A stretch of DNA of 48,287 nt, from the IMG/VR virus record IMGVR_UViG_3300030108_001826, positions 1 through 48,287 of that record, one strand, 5' to 3'. Positions 13,623 to 19,415 of this stretch are shown here, one piece after another (position 1 is the first letter of the stretch; every line of letters begins with the position of its first letter). The notes under the pieces are model-generated. The model had not been told where the DNA came from. It saw only the letters and a list, made by a program, of their open reading frames with translations, and searched no databases. The position numbers were made by a program, and so were the translations under genes. The DNA is from a virus.

Positions 13623-13907
13623 ATGAGTAGAGTAAAAATTAATGTTTTCAATGTTACTAAAGTCGAGGTTTCTGAGATAGCAAAAGTCGATGGTACAGAT
13701 GGAGTTTTCTATACAGCTTACATTCACATTACCAATACAGACAGATGTTGTGATATGAAACTATCAGAAGTTAGTAAGGAAAAATTAAAAGCTGAGTATC
13801 AACACAGAGACTATCTCTCTGGAGAAGTTACACAGCAAACTAGTATTTGTTTATTTGCAGATACTAAAAAGGCTTTAAAAGTTAAATTAGACGCTTTTAA
13901 AGGATAG
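13623..13907 (+). CDS. Hypothetical single-gene cassette protein
   Basis: A 94-residue protein, MSRVKINVFNVTKVEVSEI, likely beta-rich, with a CC pair (TDRCCDMKLSEV) in the centre. AAGGAG precedes the ATG. It has its own promoter (13551-13580) and terminator (13925-13952). Function unknown. Confidence 0.63.
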   Translation: MSRVKINVFNVTKVEVSEIAKVDGTDGVFYTAYIHITNTDRCCDMKLSEVSKEKLKAEYQHRDYLSGEVTQQTSICLFADTKKALKVKLDAFKG

Positions 13908-13924
13908 TTTTAATTGTTCCCCCT

Positions 13925-13952
13925 AGCCCCCATTCATTTGGGGGTTTTTTTT
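13925..13952 (+). terminator. Rightward intrinsic terminator 4
   Basis: CCCCCA (13927-13932) pairs with TGGGGG (13939-13944), followed by eight T. It ends the last early cassette and borders the non-coding repeat island. Confidence 0.88.
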
Positions 13953-14548
13953 GCCTGGACTATTCGCCAGATTTTCTTAAATGCCCCCAACGACCAGATA
14001 CTTTTCCAGACACTAGAAAGCCCTACAAAGATATTATTTGACTTTATAGGACTTGATAGGGCTTTCTAATCTGGTTAAGTAGGAATATTGACACTAAAAA
14101 GCCCTATAAAGTTATTGAATACTTATAACTTCTTACATCTAATTAACGATAAGATTATCTTTCAATCTAACCATCCCTAAAAAGAAAAAGATCTCGACCA
14201 GGCACTTTCCTCCAGGTAAAAATTAATTCTTTATAGGGCTGGAGAGGAAACCTTTATCTTTAAAGGGCTGGAGAGGTTTTTTATATATAGAAGGTCAAGC
14301 CCTATATAGAGCCACCTAGCCCCCCCTACCCCTATATACACATTCATGTACATTTTAAGCCACTTTAGAGTGTTAAGCAGGGGGGTCTTTATAGAACTTT
14401 AAAGGGCTATATATAACAAATGATTGGTTACTAAAAGATTGAAAAGCCCTATAAAGAATAGTCTAGTATATATATACTTTAGGGCTGGGGGGCATAAGCC
14501 CATTATAAACTTCGTTTCAACTTTTGTCAATAGATTTGACTAATTTTA
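13953..14548. repeat. Gene-free island with about ten AGCCCTA/TAGGGCT repeats
   Basis: About 600 bases without a credible gene. The core word AAAGCCCTAYAAAG occurs at 14017-14030, 14098-14111 and 14443-14456. Its complement CTTTATAGGGCT (or CTTTAAAGGGCT) occurs at 14229 and 14258, each followed by GGAGAGG and 29 bp apart. Partial copies lie at 14042, 14297, 14396 and 14478. TAGAAAGCCCTA (14014-14025) and TAGGGCTTTCTA (14057-14068) form a perfect 12-bp inverted repeat. C-runs near 14320 face a G-run near 14380, with a CACT/AGTG hairpin (14361-14372) between. It may be a replication origin, packaging site or structured RNA. Confidence 0.8.
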
Positions 14549-14577
14549 TTGACAAATTTAAATCTACCCTCTATAAT
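14549..14577 (+). promoter_or_regulatory. Consensus sigma-70 promoter of the structural operon
   Basis: TTGACA (14549-14554), 17-base spacer, TATAAT (14572-14577): a perfect consensus promoter. It ends 23 bases before the terS start codon. Host housekeeping holoenzyme should recognise it strongly, which fits the lack of a phage RNA polymerase. Confidence 0.88.
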
Positions 14578-14600
14578 ATATTAATATCAAAGAGCAAGAC

Positions 14601-15032
14601 ATGTCCTACTTACCAAAAGAATATAAAAAAGAAAAAAATTTAACAGAAAAACAACAATTATTTTTAGATAAAATTATTGAGACTAAAGGAGATTTATCAA
14701 AGGCAAGTGAACTTGCAGGTTACTCAGGCAATTATCATCAAGTACTGAAGTCATTAAAAGAAGAAGTGATAGATTTAGCCTCGGATGTATTAGCAAGGTC
14801 TGCCCCTCAAGCAGCTTTTAAATTACTTGATGTATTAAATTCTGATAAACCTATATCACAAGCAAATAATAAACTACAAGCAGCTCAAACTATTTTAGAC
14901 AGAGTAGGTTTAGGAAAATCTGATAGAGTTCAGGTTGACCATAATGTCTCTGGTGGAATATTTATCTTACCTGAAAAAGAAATTTTAGACGGAGAAATAG
15001 CAGAGTATGAAGATATTCCTAACAGAGATTGA
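14601..15032 (+). CDS. terS: Terminase small subunit
   Basis: A 143-residue protein that recognises phage DNA for packaging. The N-terminus has LTEKQQLFLDKIIETKGD and then KASELAGYSG, the usual helix-turn-helix of small terminases. A helical oligomerisation region (QAAFKLLDVLNS, AQTILDRVGLG) follows, and then a beta-like C-terminal part that would contact the large subunit. It is the first gene behind the consensus promoter and next to the repeat island, which makes that island a candidate packaging recognition region. Overlaps the next gene by 26 bases. Confidence 0.82.
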   Translation: MSYLPKEYKKEKNLTEKQQLFLDKIIETKGDLSKASELAGYSGNYHQVLKSLKEEVIDLASDVLARSAPQAAFKLLDVLNSDKPISQANNKLQAAQTILDRVGLGKSDRVQVDHNVSGGIFILPEKEILDGEIAEYEDIPNRD

Positions 15033-15189
15033 TACACCTTTTGAATCTGGTATATTAGTCGGTCCTTATATAAGAGCTAATTCGTTAGCAGAAGCAGAAC
15101 AGATTGCTAAAGACCATGATTTGATTTTAGTAGGGGAAATACATGAGCTTGTGTTACAAACAGACACATCAAAGGAGACTATACATTAA
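15007..15189 (+). CDS. Small conserved-type phage protein
   Basis: A 60-residue protein, MKIFLTEIDTPFESGILVG, with PYIRANSLAEAEQIAKDHD. This layout (short strand, glycine turn, then an A-EAEQIA helix) I have seen in small proteins of marine phages. Function unknown. It begins inside terS in another frame and ends one base into the next gene. Confidence 0.62.
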   Translation: MKIFLTEIDTPFESGILVGPYIRANSLAEAEQIAKDHDLILVGEIHELVLQTDTSKETIH

Positions 15190-15482
15190 TGGCACATGAA
15201 AAAAGAAAATCGGCTATGTTAAAAAAATATGGTTTAAAAGGAGTTAATAAACCAAAAAGAACTCCTGGTCATAAAACTAAATCTCATATGGTGTTAGCTC
15301 AAGACGGACATAACCTAAAACTAATAAGGTTTGGACAACAAGGTGTCAAAGGTGCTGGTAAAAATCCTAAGACAGCTAGAGACAAAGCTAGAAAAAAATC
15401 TTATTATGCTAGACATAATGCTCAAGATGCAAACCCTAGTAAAATGAGTGCAAGATATTGGTCACATAAAGTTAAATGGTAA
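15189..15482 (+). CDS. Small basic protein
   Basis: A 97-residue, Lys/Arg-rich protein (MAHEKRKSAMLKKYGLKGV) with a conserved-looking C-terminus (PSKMSARYWSHKVKW). GGAG upstream of the ATG. It is one of eight small basic proteins packed between terS and terL and may bind DNA during packaging or in the virion. That is inferred from charge and place only; I recall similar proteins in other marine phages. Confidence 0.65.
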   Translation: MAHEKRKSAMLKKYGLKGVNKPKRTPGHKTKSHMVLAQDGHNLKLIRFGQQGVKGAGKNPKTARDKARKKSYYARHNAQDANPSKMSARYWSHKVKW

Positions 15483-15485
15483 GAT

Positions 15486-15614
15486 ATGTTAGATAAGATA
15501 TTAGAATGGTTAGGTTTTATCTGGATTAGAAACAGAGACTCAAAAGGTCGTTATGTTCCAGATAAGAAGAAAACTAAATTTAGAAATGAAGCTTGGAAAC
15601 TTAAAAGGAAATAA
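15486..15614 (+). CDS. Very small basic protein
   Basis: A 42-residue protein, MLDKILEWLGFIWIRNRDS, with an amphipathic helix followed by a basic tail (PDKKKTKFRNEAWKLKRK). It starts 3 bases after the previous stop and ends 2 bases before the next start. Hydrophobic helix plus basic tail would suit membrane or DNA contact; function unknown. Confidence 0.5.
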   Translation: MLDKILEWLGFIWIRNRDSKGRYVPDKKKTKFRNEAWKLKRK

Positions 15615-15616
15615 TA

Positions 15617-15778
15617 ATGCCTCATGCAGGACACTTTAAAGTAAAATCTAAAGCTACAAGGTCAAGAATGGCTAGAAATAAATCAAGAGGACAAATTGTT
15701 TCTGATGAACAATTTAGTCAGAACTGGGATAAAATATTTGGAGAAAAAAATGCCAAGAAAAGCAAAGAAGAAAAGTAA
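15617..15778 (+). CDS. Very small basic protein
   Basis: A 53-residue protein, MPHAGHFKVKSKATRSRMA, basic at both ends with NWDKIFGEKNAKKSKEEK at the C-terminus. AAGGAAATAA precedes the ATG. It overlaps the next gene by 29 bases. Part of the terS-terL nest of basic proteins. Confidence 0.52.
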   Translation: MPHAGHFKVKSKATRSRMARNKSRGQIVSDEQFSQNWDKIFGEKNAKKSKEEK

Positions 15779-15944
15779 ATCAAGAGTCAACGAGGCTGGT
15801 AATTACACTAAGCCGAGTCTTCGTAAGAGGCTTTTCAGCCGTATCAAAGCCAGTTCTAAAGGTGGTAAACCTGGTCAATGGTCGGCTCGAAAAGCCCAGA
15901 TGTTAGCAAAAGCATATAAATCAGCAGGAGGAGGATATAAATAA
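15750..15944 (+). CDS. Small basic protein with KGGKPGQWSARKAQ motif
   Basis: A 64-residue protein, MPRKAKKKSKSRVNEAGNY, followed by TKPSLRKRLFSRIKAS and KGGKPGQWSARKAQMLAKA, ending GGGYK. This combination is a known small phage-protein family of unknown function (possibly DUF5872; I am not certain of the name). The ATG at 15750 has GGAG upstream; the longer frame from 15696 lacks one. Probably DNA-binding. Confidence 0.68.
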   Translation: MPRKAKKKSKSRVNEAGNYTKPSLRKRLFSRIKASSKGGKPGQWSARKAQMLAKAYKSAGGGYK

Positions 15945-16111
15945 TGCCACATTATACTAAAGATTTAACAAAAGTTGTAAAAGCTTTACGAAAAGCTAGT
16001 AAGCTTCATGCTCAACAAGCTGATATATTAGATAAAATTAATAAGGACCAGAAGACTAGATATGGCACGAAAAAAACGAGACCCAAAAGTAGGAACAGGA
16101 AAAAAGCCTAA
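15944..16111 (+). CDS. Very small basic protein
   Basis: A 55-residue protein, MPHYTKDLTKVVKALRKAS, a helix with regular basic residues, then a tail KKTRPKSRNRKKA. The tail is encoded in the 50-base overlap with the next gene, where both frames read Lys/Arg codons. It begins at the last base of the previous stop, behind GGAGGA. The overlap means the tail may be partly a by-product of the other frame. Confidence 0.5.
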   Translation: MPHYTKDLTKVVKALRKASKLHAQQADILDKINKDQKTRYGTKKTRPKSRNRKKA

Positions 16112-16355
16112 AGGTAGTGATAGAAGATTATATACTGACGAAAATCCAAAAGATACAGTCAGTATAAAGTTTGCTACCCCTGCAGACGCTAGAGCAACTG
16201 TTGCAAAAGTAAAAAGAATTAAAAAACCATATGCTCGAAAGATACAGATATTGACAGTTCTAGAACAAAGAGCTAAAGTAGCAGGAAAACACGAACAAGC
16301 AAGAATAGCTAAAAAAGGTAAAGAAGCTATTAGAAAAAAACGAGGAAAAACTTAA
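16062..16355 (+). CDS. Small basic protein
   Basis: A 97-residue protein: a basic N-terminus (MARKKRDPKVGTGKKPKGS), a core TVSIKFATPADARATVAKV, a helix RKIQILTVLEQRAKVAGKH and a basic end. I remember related proteins near terminase genes in marine phages, without known function. It could be a packaged DNA-condensing protein. Confidence 0.65.
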   Translation: MARKKRDPKVGTGKKPKGSDRRLYTDENPKDTVSIKFATPADARATVAKVKRIKKPYARKIQILTVLEQRAKVAGKHEQARIAKKGKEAIRKKRGKT

Positions 16356-16388
16356 CTCGCTAAATTTAAGTTTATGGAGGATATTATT

Positions 16389-16514
16389 ATGCCAATGCAT
16401 AAAAAAAGAAAATCTATGGCTAAAGGTAGAAAATCTATGGCTAAAGGTAGAAAATCTATGGCTAAAGGTAGAAAATCTTACGCTAAAGGTAGAAGAGTAA
16501 CAAGAAGAAGATAA
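16389..16514 (+). CDS. Protamine-like peptide of KSMAKGR heptad repeats
   Basis: A 41-residue peptide, MPMHKKR, then four tandem copies of KSMAKGR (the last KSYAKGR), then RVTRRR. At DNA level this is a 21-bp tandem repeat at about 16405-16490. GGAGG lies 7 bases before the ATG. It has no acidic residue and a charge density like protamines or histone H1 tails, so DNA condensation in the head is a reasonable guess. Copy number may vary between relatives by slippage. Confidence 0.6.
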   Translation: MPMHKKRKSMAKGRKSMAKGRKSMAKGRKSYAKGRRVTRRR

Positions 16515-16517
16515 GTC

Positions 16518-16546
16518 TTGAAAAATTTGTTATATTTTTGTAATAT
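16518..16546 (+). promoter_or_regulatory. Internal promoter, possibly for a leaderless transcript
   Basis: TTGAAA (16518-16523), 17-base spacer, TAATAT (16541-16546). The next start codon (ATG 16553-16555) begins 6 bases after the -10, where transcription itself should begin. No ribosome site precedes that ATG. Confidence 0.5.
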
Positions 16547-16552
16547 AGATAC

Positions 16553-17227
16553 ATGTCATATTTAATGAGTAACATTCCACACTTTTGGTGTTGGGTTCGT
16601 AGGGAATTTACCCATAATCATTTACAATATCATGGTGAGTTTATACATGCTTTAGCTATTGCAGTAAACACTATACCTGATAGGTCATTAAGCTTCCAAG
16701 TTGTTTTTACAGGCAACGAGGTTGATAAAGAAGATTGGAAAGAAGGAAATATACATGGTGGTGCTATGTGGGCTAGAATGCCTATTCAAGGTATTGTAGC
16801 TGACATACCTGTTGATGAGTGGGCTTTACCAATGGAAAACCATTTAGTTCAGCCTTGGGATTGCGAGTCTAGAACTCATTCAGTAGTTGTTCTTGATAGA
16901 ACAAGTTCATCTCCTTGGATTGCTAAAATAGATGGTAATTTTTATAAAGCTAAATATTTGTTTACTGTAGATTATACAGACCATTCTATAGCAGATGACC
17001 CTGCTCAACATAAACAATCTCATGTATTATATATTACAGAAGACTGTCCTTGGAAAGGTAATTTAGTTGCTTTACCAAATAACAGAGTTAGAGTAACAAA
17101 TCCAGCTCTTTGGACTACAGGAGAAGGTCCTCCAGACTTTCTACCTTCACAATGGTTACATTCAGCAGAAGGACATGAAAGTTATATGAATCCAGATGTT
17201 ACATTTAATAATTTATATAAAAAATAA
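16553..17227 (+). CDS. Conserved-type phage protein of unknown function, 224 aa
   Basis: A Trp- and His-rich protein, MSYLMSNIPHFWCWVRREF, with GNIHGGAMWARMP, an IPVDEWALPMENHLVQPWD segment and a C-terminal PDFLPSQWLHSAEGH. I remember related hypothetical proteins upstream of the large terminase in marine podoviruses. The compact, mainly beta composition suggests a structural or decoration role, but no function is known. It has no ribosome site and a promoter that would start transcription at its ATG. Overlaps the next gene by one base. Confidence 0.7.
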   Translation: MSYLMSNIPHFWCWVRREFTHNHLQYHGEFIHALAIAVNTIPDRSLSFQVVFTGNEVDKEDWKEGNIHGGAMWARMPIQGIVADIPVDEWALPMENHLVQPWDCESRTHSVVVLDRTSSSPWIAKIDGNFYKAKYLFTVDYTDHSIADDPAQHKQSHVLYITEDCPWKGNLVALPNNRVRVTNPALWTTGEGPPDFLPSQWLHSAEGHESYMNPDVTFNNLYKK

Positions 17228-17475
17228 TGGCACTAAAAAAATCACAAAGAAGTTTAAAAGATTGGACTAAACAAAAATGGCGAACTAAGTCAGGAAAAAA
17301 GTCATCTAAAACTGGTGAAAGATATTTACCTTCAGCAGCTATTGCTGCATTAACACCTGCAGAATATGCAGCGACAAGTCGTAAAAAAAGAAAAGATACT
17401 AAAAAAGGAAAACAACATTCCAAACAACCAAAAAAGATAGCTAAAAAAGTAAGAAAGTATCGTAGGACAAAATAA
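17227..17475 (+). CDS. Small basic protein with TGERYLPSAAIAAL motif
   Basis: An 82-residue protein, MALKKSQRSLKDWTKQKWR, followed by TKSGKKSSKTGERYLPSAA, LTPAEYAATSRKKRKD and a QPKKIAKKVRKYRRTK end. I recall this as a family widespread in marine and cyanobacterial phages, without known function. Very basic and probably DNA-binding. It starts at the last base of the previous stop. Confidence 0.7.
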   Translation: MALKKSQRSLKDWTKQKWRTKSGKKSSKTGERYLPSAAIAALTPAEYAATSRKKRKDTKKGKQHSKQPKKIAKKVRKYRRTK

Positions 17476-17738
17476 TGTTATTACCTGATGGCTACATAAA
17501 AAGAATTACATCCACCATACCTTTTGGTTATGAAGTTTCTGATATAGTAGGATTTTTAAAACCAATACCTAATCAATTAGAAGCGTTAGATGTAGCTGAA
17601 GCTATGGTTAATAATAAAGAGGTAACTTTAAGAGATGCTTCTTTTTGGCTTCATAATGAAACAGGTCGTTACATTTCTCATGTTGGTTTAAAAAATTATA
17701 TAGACAAAAGAAATACATATGAGAGAGAAACTGAATGA
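17475..17738 (+). CDS. Hypothetical protein preceding terL
   Basis: An 87-residue protein, MLLPDGYIKRITSTIPFGY, then PIPNQLEALDVAEAMVNNK, TLRDASFWLHNETGRYISH and VGLKNYIDK. The second half resembles a helix-turn-helix as found in resolvase-like and small-terminase-like proteins, so it might guide TerL to DNA. It overlaps terL by 20 bases, indicating coupling. Confidence 0.62.
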   Translation: MLLPDGYIKRITSTIPFGYEVSDIVGFLKPIPNQLEALDVAEAMVNNKEVTLRDASFWLHNETGRYISHVGLKNYIDKRNTYERETE

Positions 17739-19413
17739 TTGGGATATTAACCCAGATAATTATTTAAAAGATGAAAATAATAATTTCATTTTAAAAAATA
17801 ATGGTGAACCTAAGAAAAAACCTGGCAGACCTACAGGTTCTAATTTAAAAAATAAATTTTCCAAAAAAGATGGTTATGAGTCAGCTAGAAGGTCTTTAAA
17901 AAATAAAAAAGATGGAATTAAAAAACTTGAAAAAGCTCTTGAGGCAAAGCGACAAAATTTTAACAGACACAAAAAAATCTTATCAGAAATTGACTCAAAC
18001 AAAACTACAAAACATGGAAAAATTACAACAGACTCAGAAGTTTCCTCTTTACCACCAACTCTTCAAAATCAAATAAACAATTCTAAAATTTTATTTCATC
18101 CTAATGAAGGACCACAAACTTCCTTTTTAGCTGCTCCAGAAAAAGATGTTTTGTATGGAGGTGCAGCTGGAGGTGGTAAATCTTATGCTATGCTTATAGA
18201 CCCTCTTAGGAATTGTTCAAGAAAAGCACATAGAGCATTAATTCTCCGTAGGTCCATGCCAGAGCTACGAGAATTAATTGATAAATCTAGAGAGATATAT
18301 CCTCAAGCTTTTCCTGGTGCAAAATTTAGAGAAGTAGAAAAAGTTTGGAACTTTCCTAGTGGGGCTAAAATAGAATTTGGATTTTTAGAAAAAGATGCAG
18401 ATGTGTATAGATACCAAGGTCAATCTTACAGTTGGATTGGTTTTGATGAAATTACACATTTACCTACAGAATTTGGATGGAATTATTTAGCTTCTCGATT
18501 AAGAACAACTGACCCTGATTTAAAAACTTATTTAAGATGTACAGCTAACCCTGGAGGTGTAGGCTCTAGTTGGGTTAAAAAAAGATATGTCGAACCTTCA
18601 GAATCAAATAAAACTTTTGTCGGTACAGATGGTTTAACTAGAAAATTTATACCAGCAAGATTAGCAGATAATCCATTTTTAGCTAGAGATGGTGTTTATG
18701 AAAAGATGCTTAAATCTTTGCCACCTACACAAAGAAAACAATTACTAGAGGGTAATTGGGATGTATCTGAAGGTGCAGCTTTTGCAGAATTTGATTTAGA
18801 CTTACATGTTATTGACCCTTTTGAAATACCTATACATTGGAGTAGGTTAAAAGGTATAGACTATGGTTATGCTTCTGAATCTTGTTGTTTATGGGGTGCA
18901 GTTGATGTTAACGATGGAACTTTAATAATTTACAGAGAATTATATCAGAAGGGCTTGACAGGAGTTGATTTAGCCAGTATAATATCTAATATGGAACTGG
19001 AAGACCCTATGAGTGTTCCTGGTGTGTTAGATACAGCAGCATGGTCACGAACAGGAACTACAGGTCCTACAGTAGGAGAGACTTTACAAAAAGCAGGACA
19101 CAAACTAAGAAGAGCAGACAAGAATAGAGTCCAGGGTAAAATACAAATACATGAGTATTTAAAAGAATCTGTTAGTGGGAGACCTAAATTACAAATTTTT
19201 AGAACTTGTAAGAACTTAATAAGAGAATTACAAAGCATACCATTAGCTAAAAATAATTCTGAAGATGTTGATACACATGCTTCAGACCATGCTTATGATG
19301 CATTAAGATACATGATTATGAGCAGACCTAGACTTAATAGTCCAGTTGAAGAGTTAAGAAGAATAAAAGAAAAACTTAGTTTTGAACCTGCTGACTCAAC
19401 ATTTGGATATTAA
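17719..19413 (+). CDS. terL: Terminase large subunit
   Basis: ATP-driven DNA packaging motor and headful/end nuclease, 564 residues. A roughly 130-residue basic N-terminal extension contains KKKPGRPTGS (32-41, AT-hook-like GRP core) and a helical KKLEKALEAKRQN stretch. The ATPase has Walker A GGAAGGGKS (about 147-155) and Walker B WIGFDE (D243, E244). The RNase-H-like nuclease has GIDYG (D381), VLDTAAW (D438) and HASDHAYDALRY. ATG overlaps the previous gene by 20 bases; portal starts 3 bases later. The N-terminal extension is longer than in T7 gp19. Confidence 0.94.
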   Translation: MREKLNDWDINPDNYLKDENNNFILKNNGEPKKKPGRPTGSNLKNKFSKKDGYESARRSLKNKKDGIKKLEKALEAKRQNFNRHKKILSEIDSNKTTKHGKITTDSEVSSLPPTLQNQINNSKILFHPNEGPQTSFLAAPEKDVLYGGAAGGGKSYAMLIDPLRNCSRKAHRALILRRSMPELRELIDKSREIYPQAFPGAKFREVEKVWNFPSGAKIEFGFLEKDADVYRYQGQSYSWIGFDEITHLPTEFGWNYLASRLRTTDPDLKTYLRCTANPGGVGSSWVKKRYVEPSESNKTFVGTDGLTRKFIPARLADNPFLARDGVYEKMLKSLPPTQRKQLLEGNWDVSEGAAFAEFDLDLHVIDPFEIPIHWSRLKGIDYGYASESCCLWGAVDVNDGTLIIYRELYQKGLTGVDLASIISNMELEDPMSVPGVLDTAAWSRTGTTGPTVGETLQKAGHKLRRADKNRVQGKIQIHEYLKESVSGRPKLQIFRTCKNLIRELQSIPLAKNNSEDVDTHASDHAYDALRYMIMSRPRLNSPVEELRRIKEKLSFEPADSTFGY

Positions 19414-19415
19414 TT

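Noticed and set aside
14229-14276. 29-bp spaced repeats CTTTAWAGGGCTGGAGAGG considered as a CRISPR
   Set aside because: Only two copies, no regular spacers and no cas genes. The PD-(D/E)XK nuclease is the phage exonuclease type in a replication operon.
16405-16490. 21-bp tandem repeats considered as a CRISPR-like array
   Set aside because: Repeats are adjacent without unique spacers and encode an in-frame heptapeptide behind a good ribosome site.
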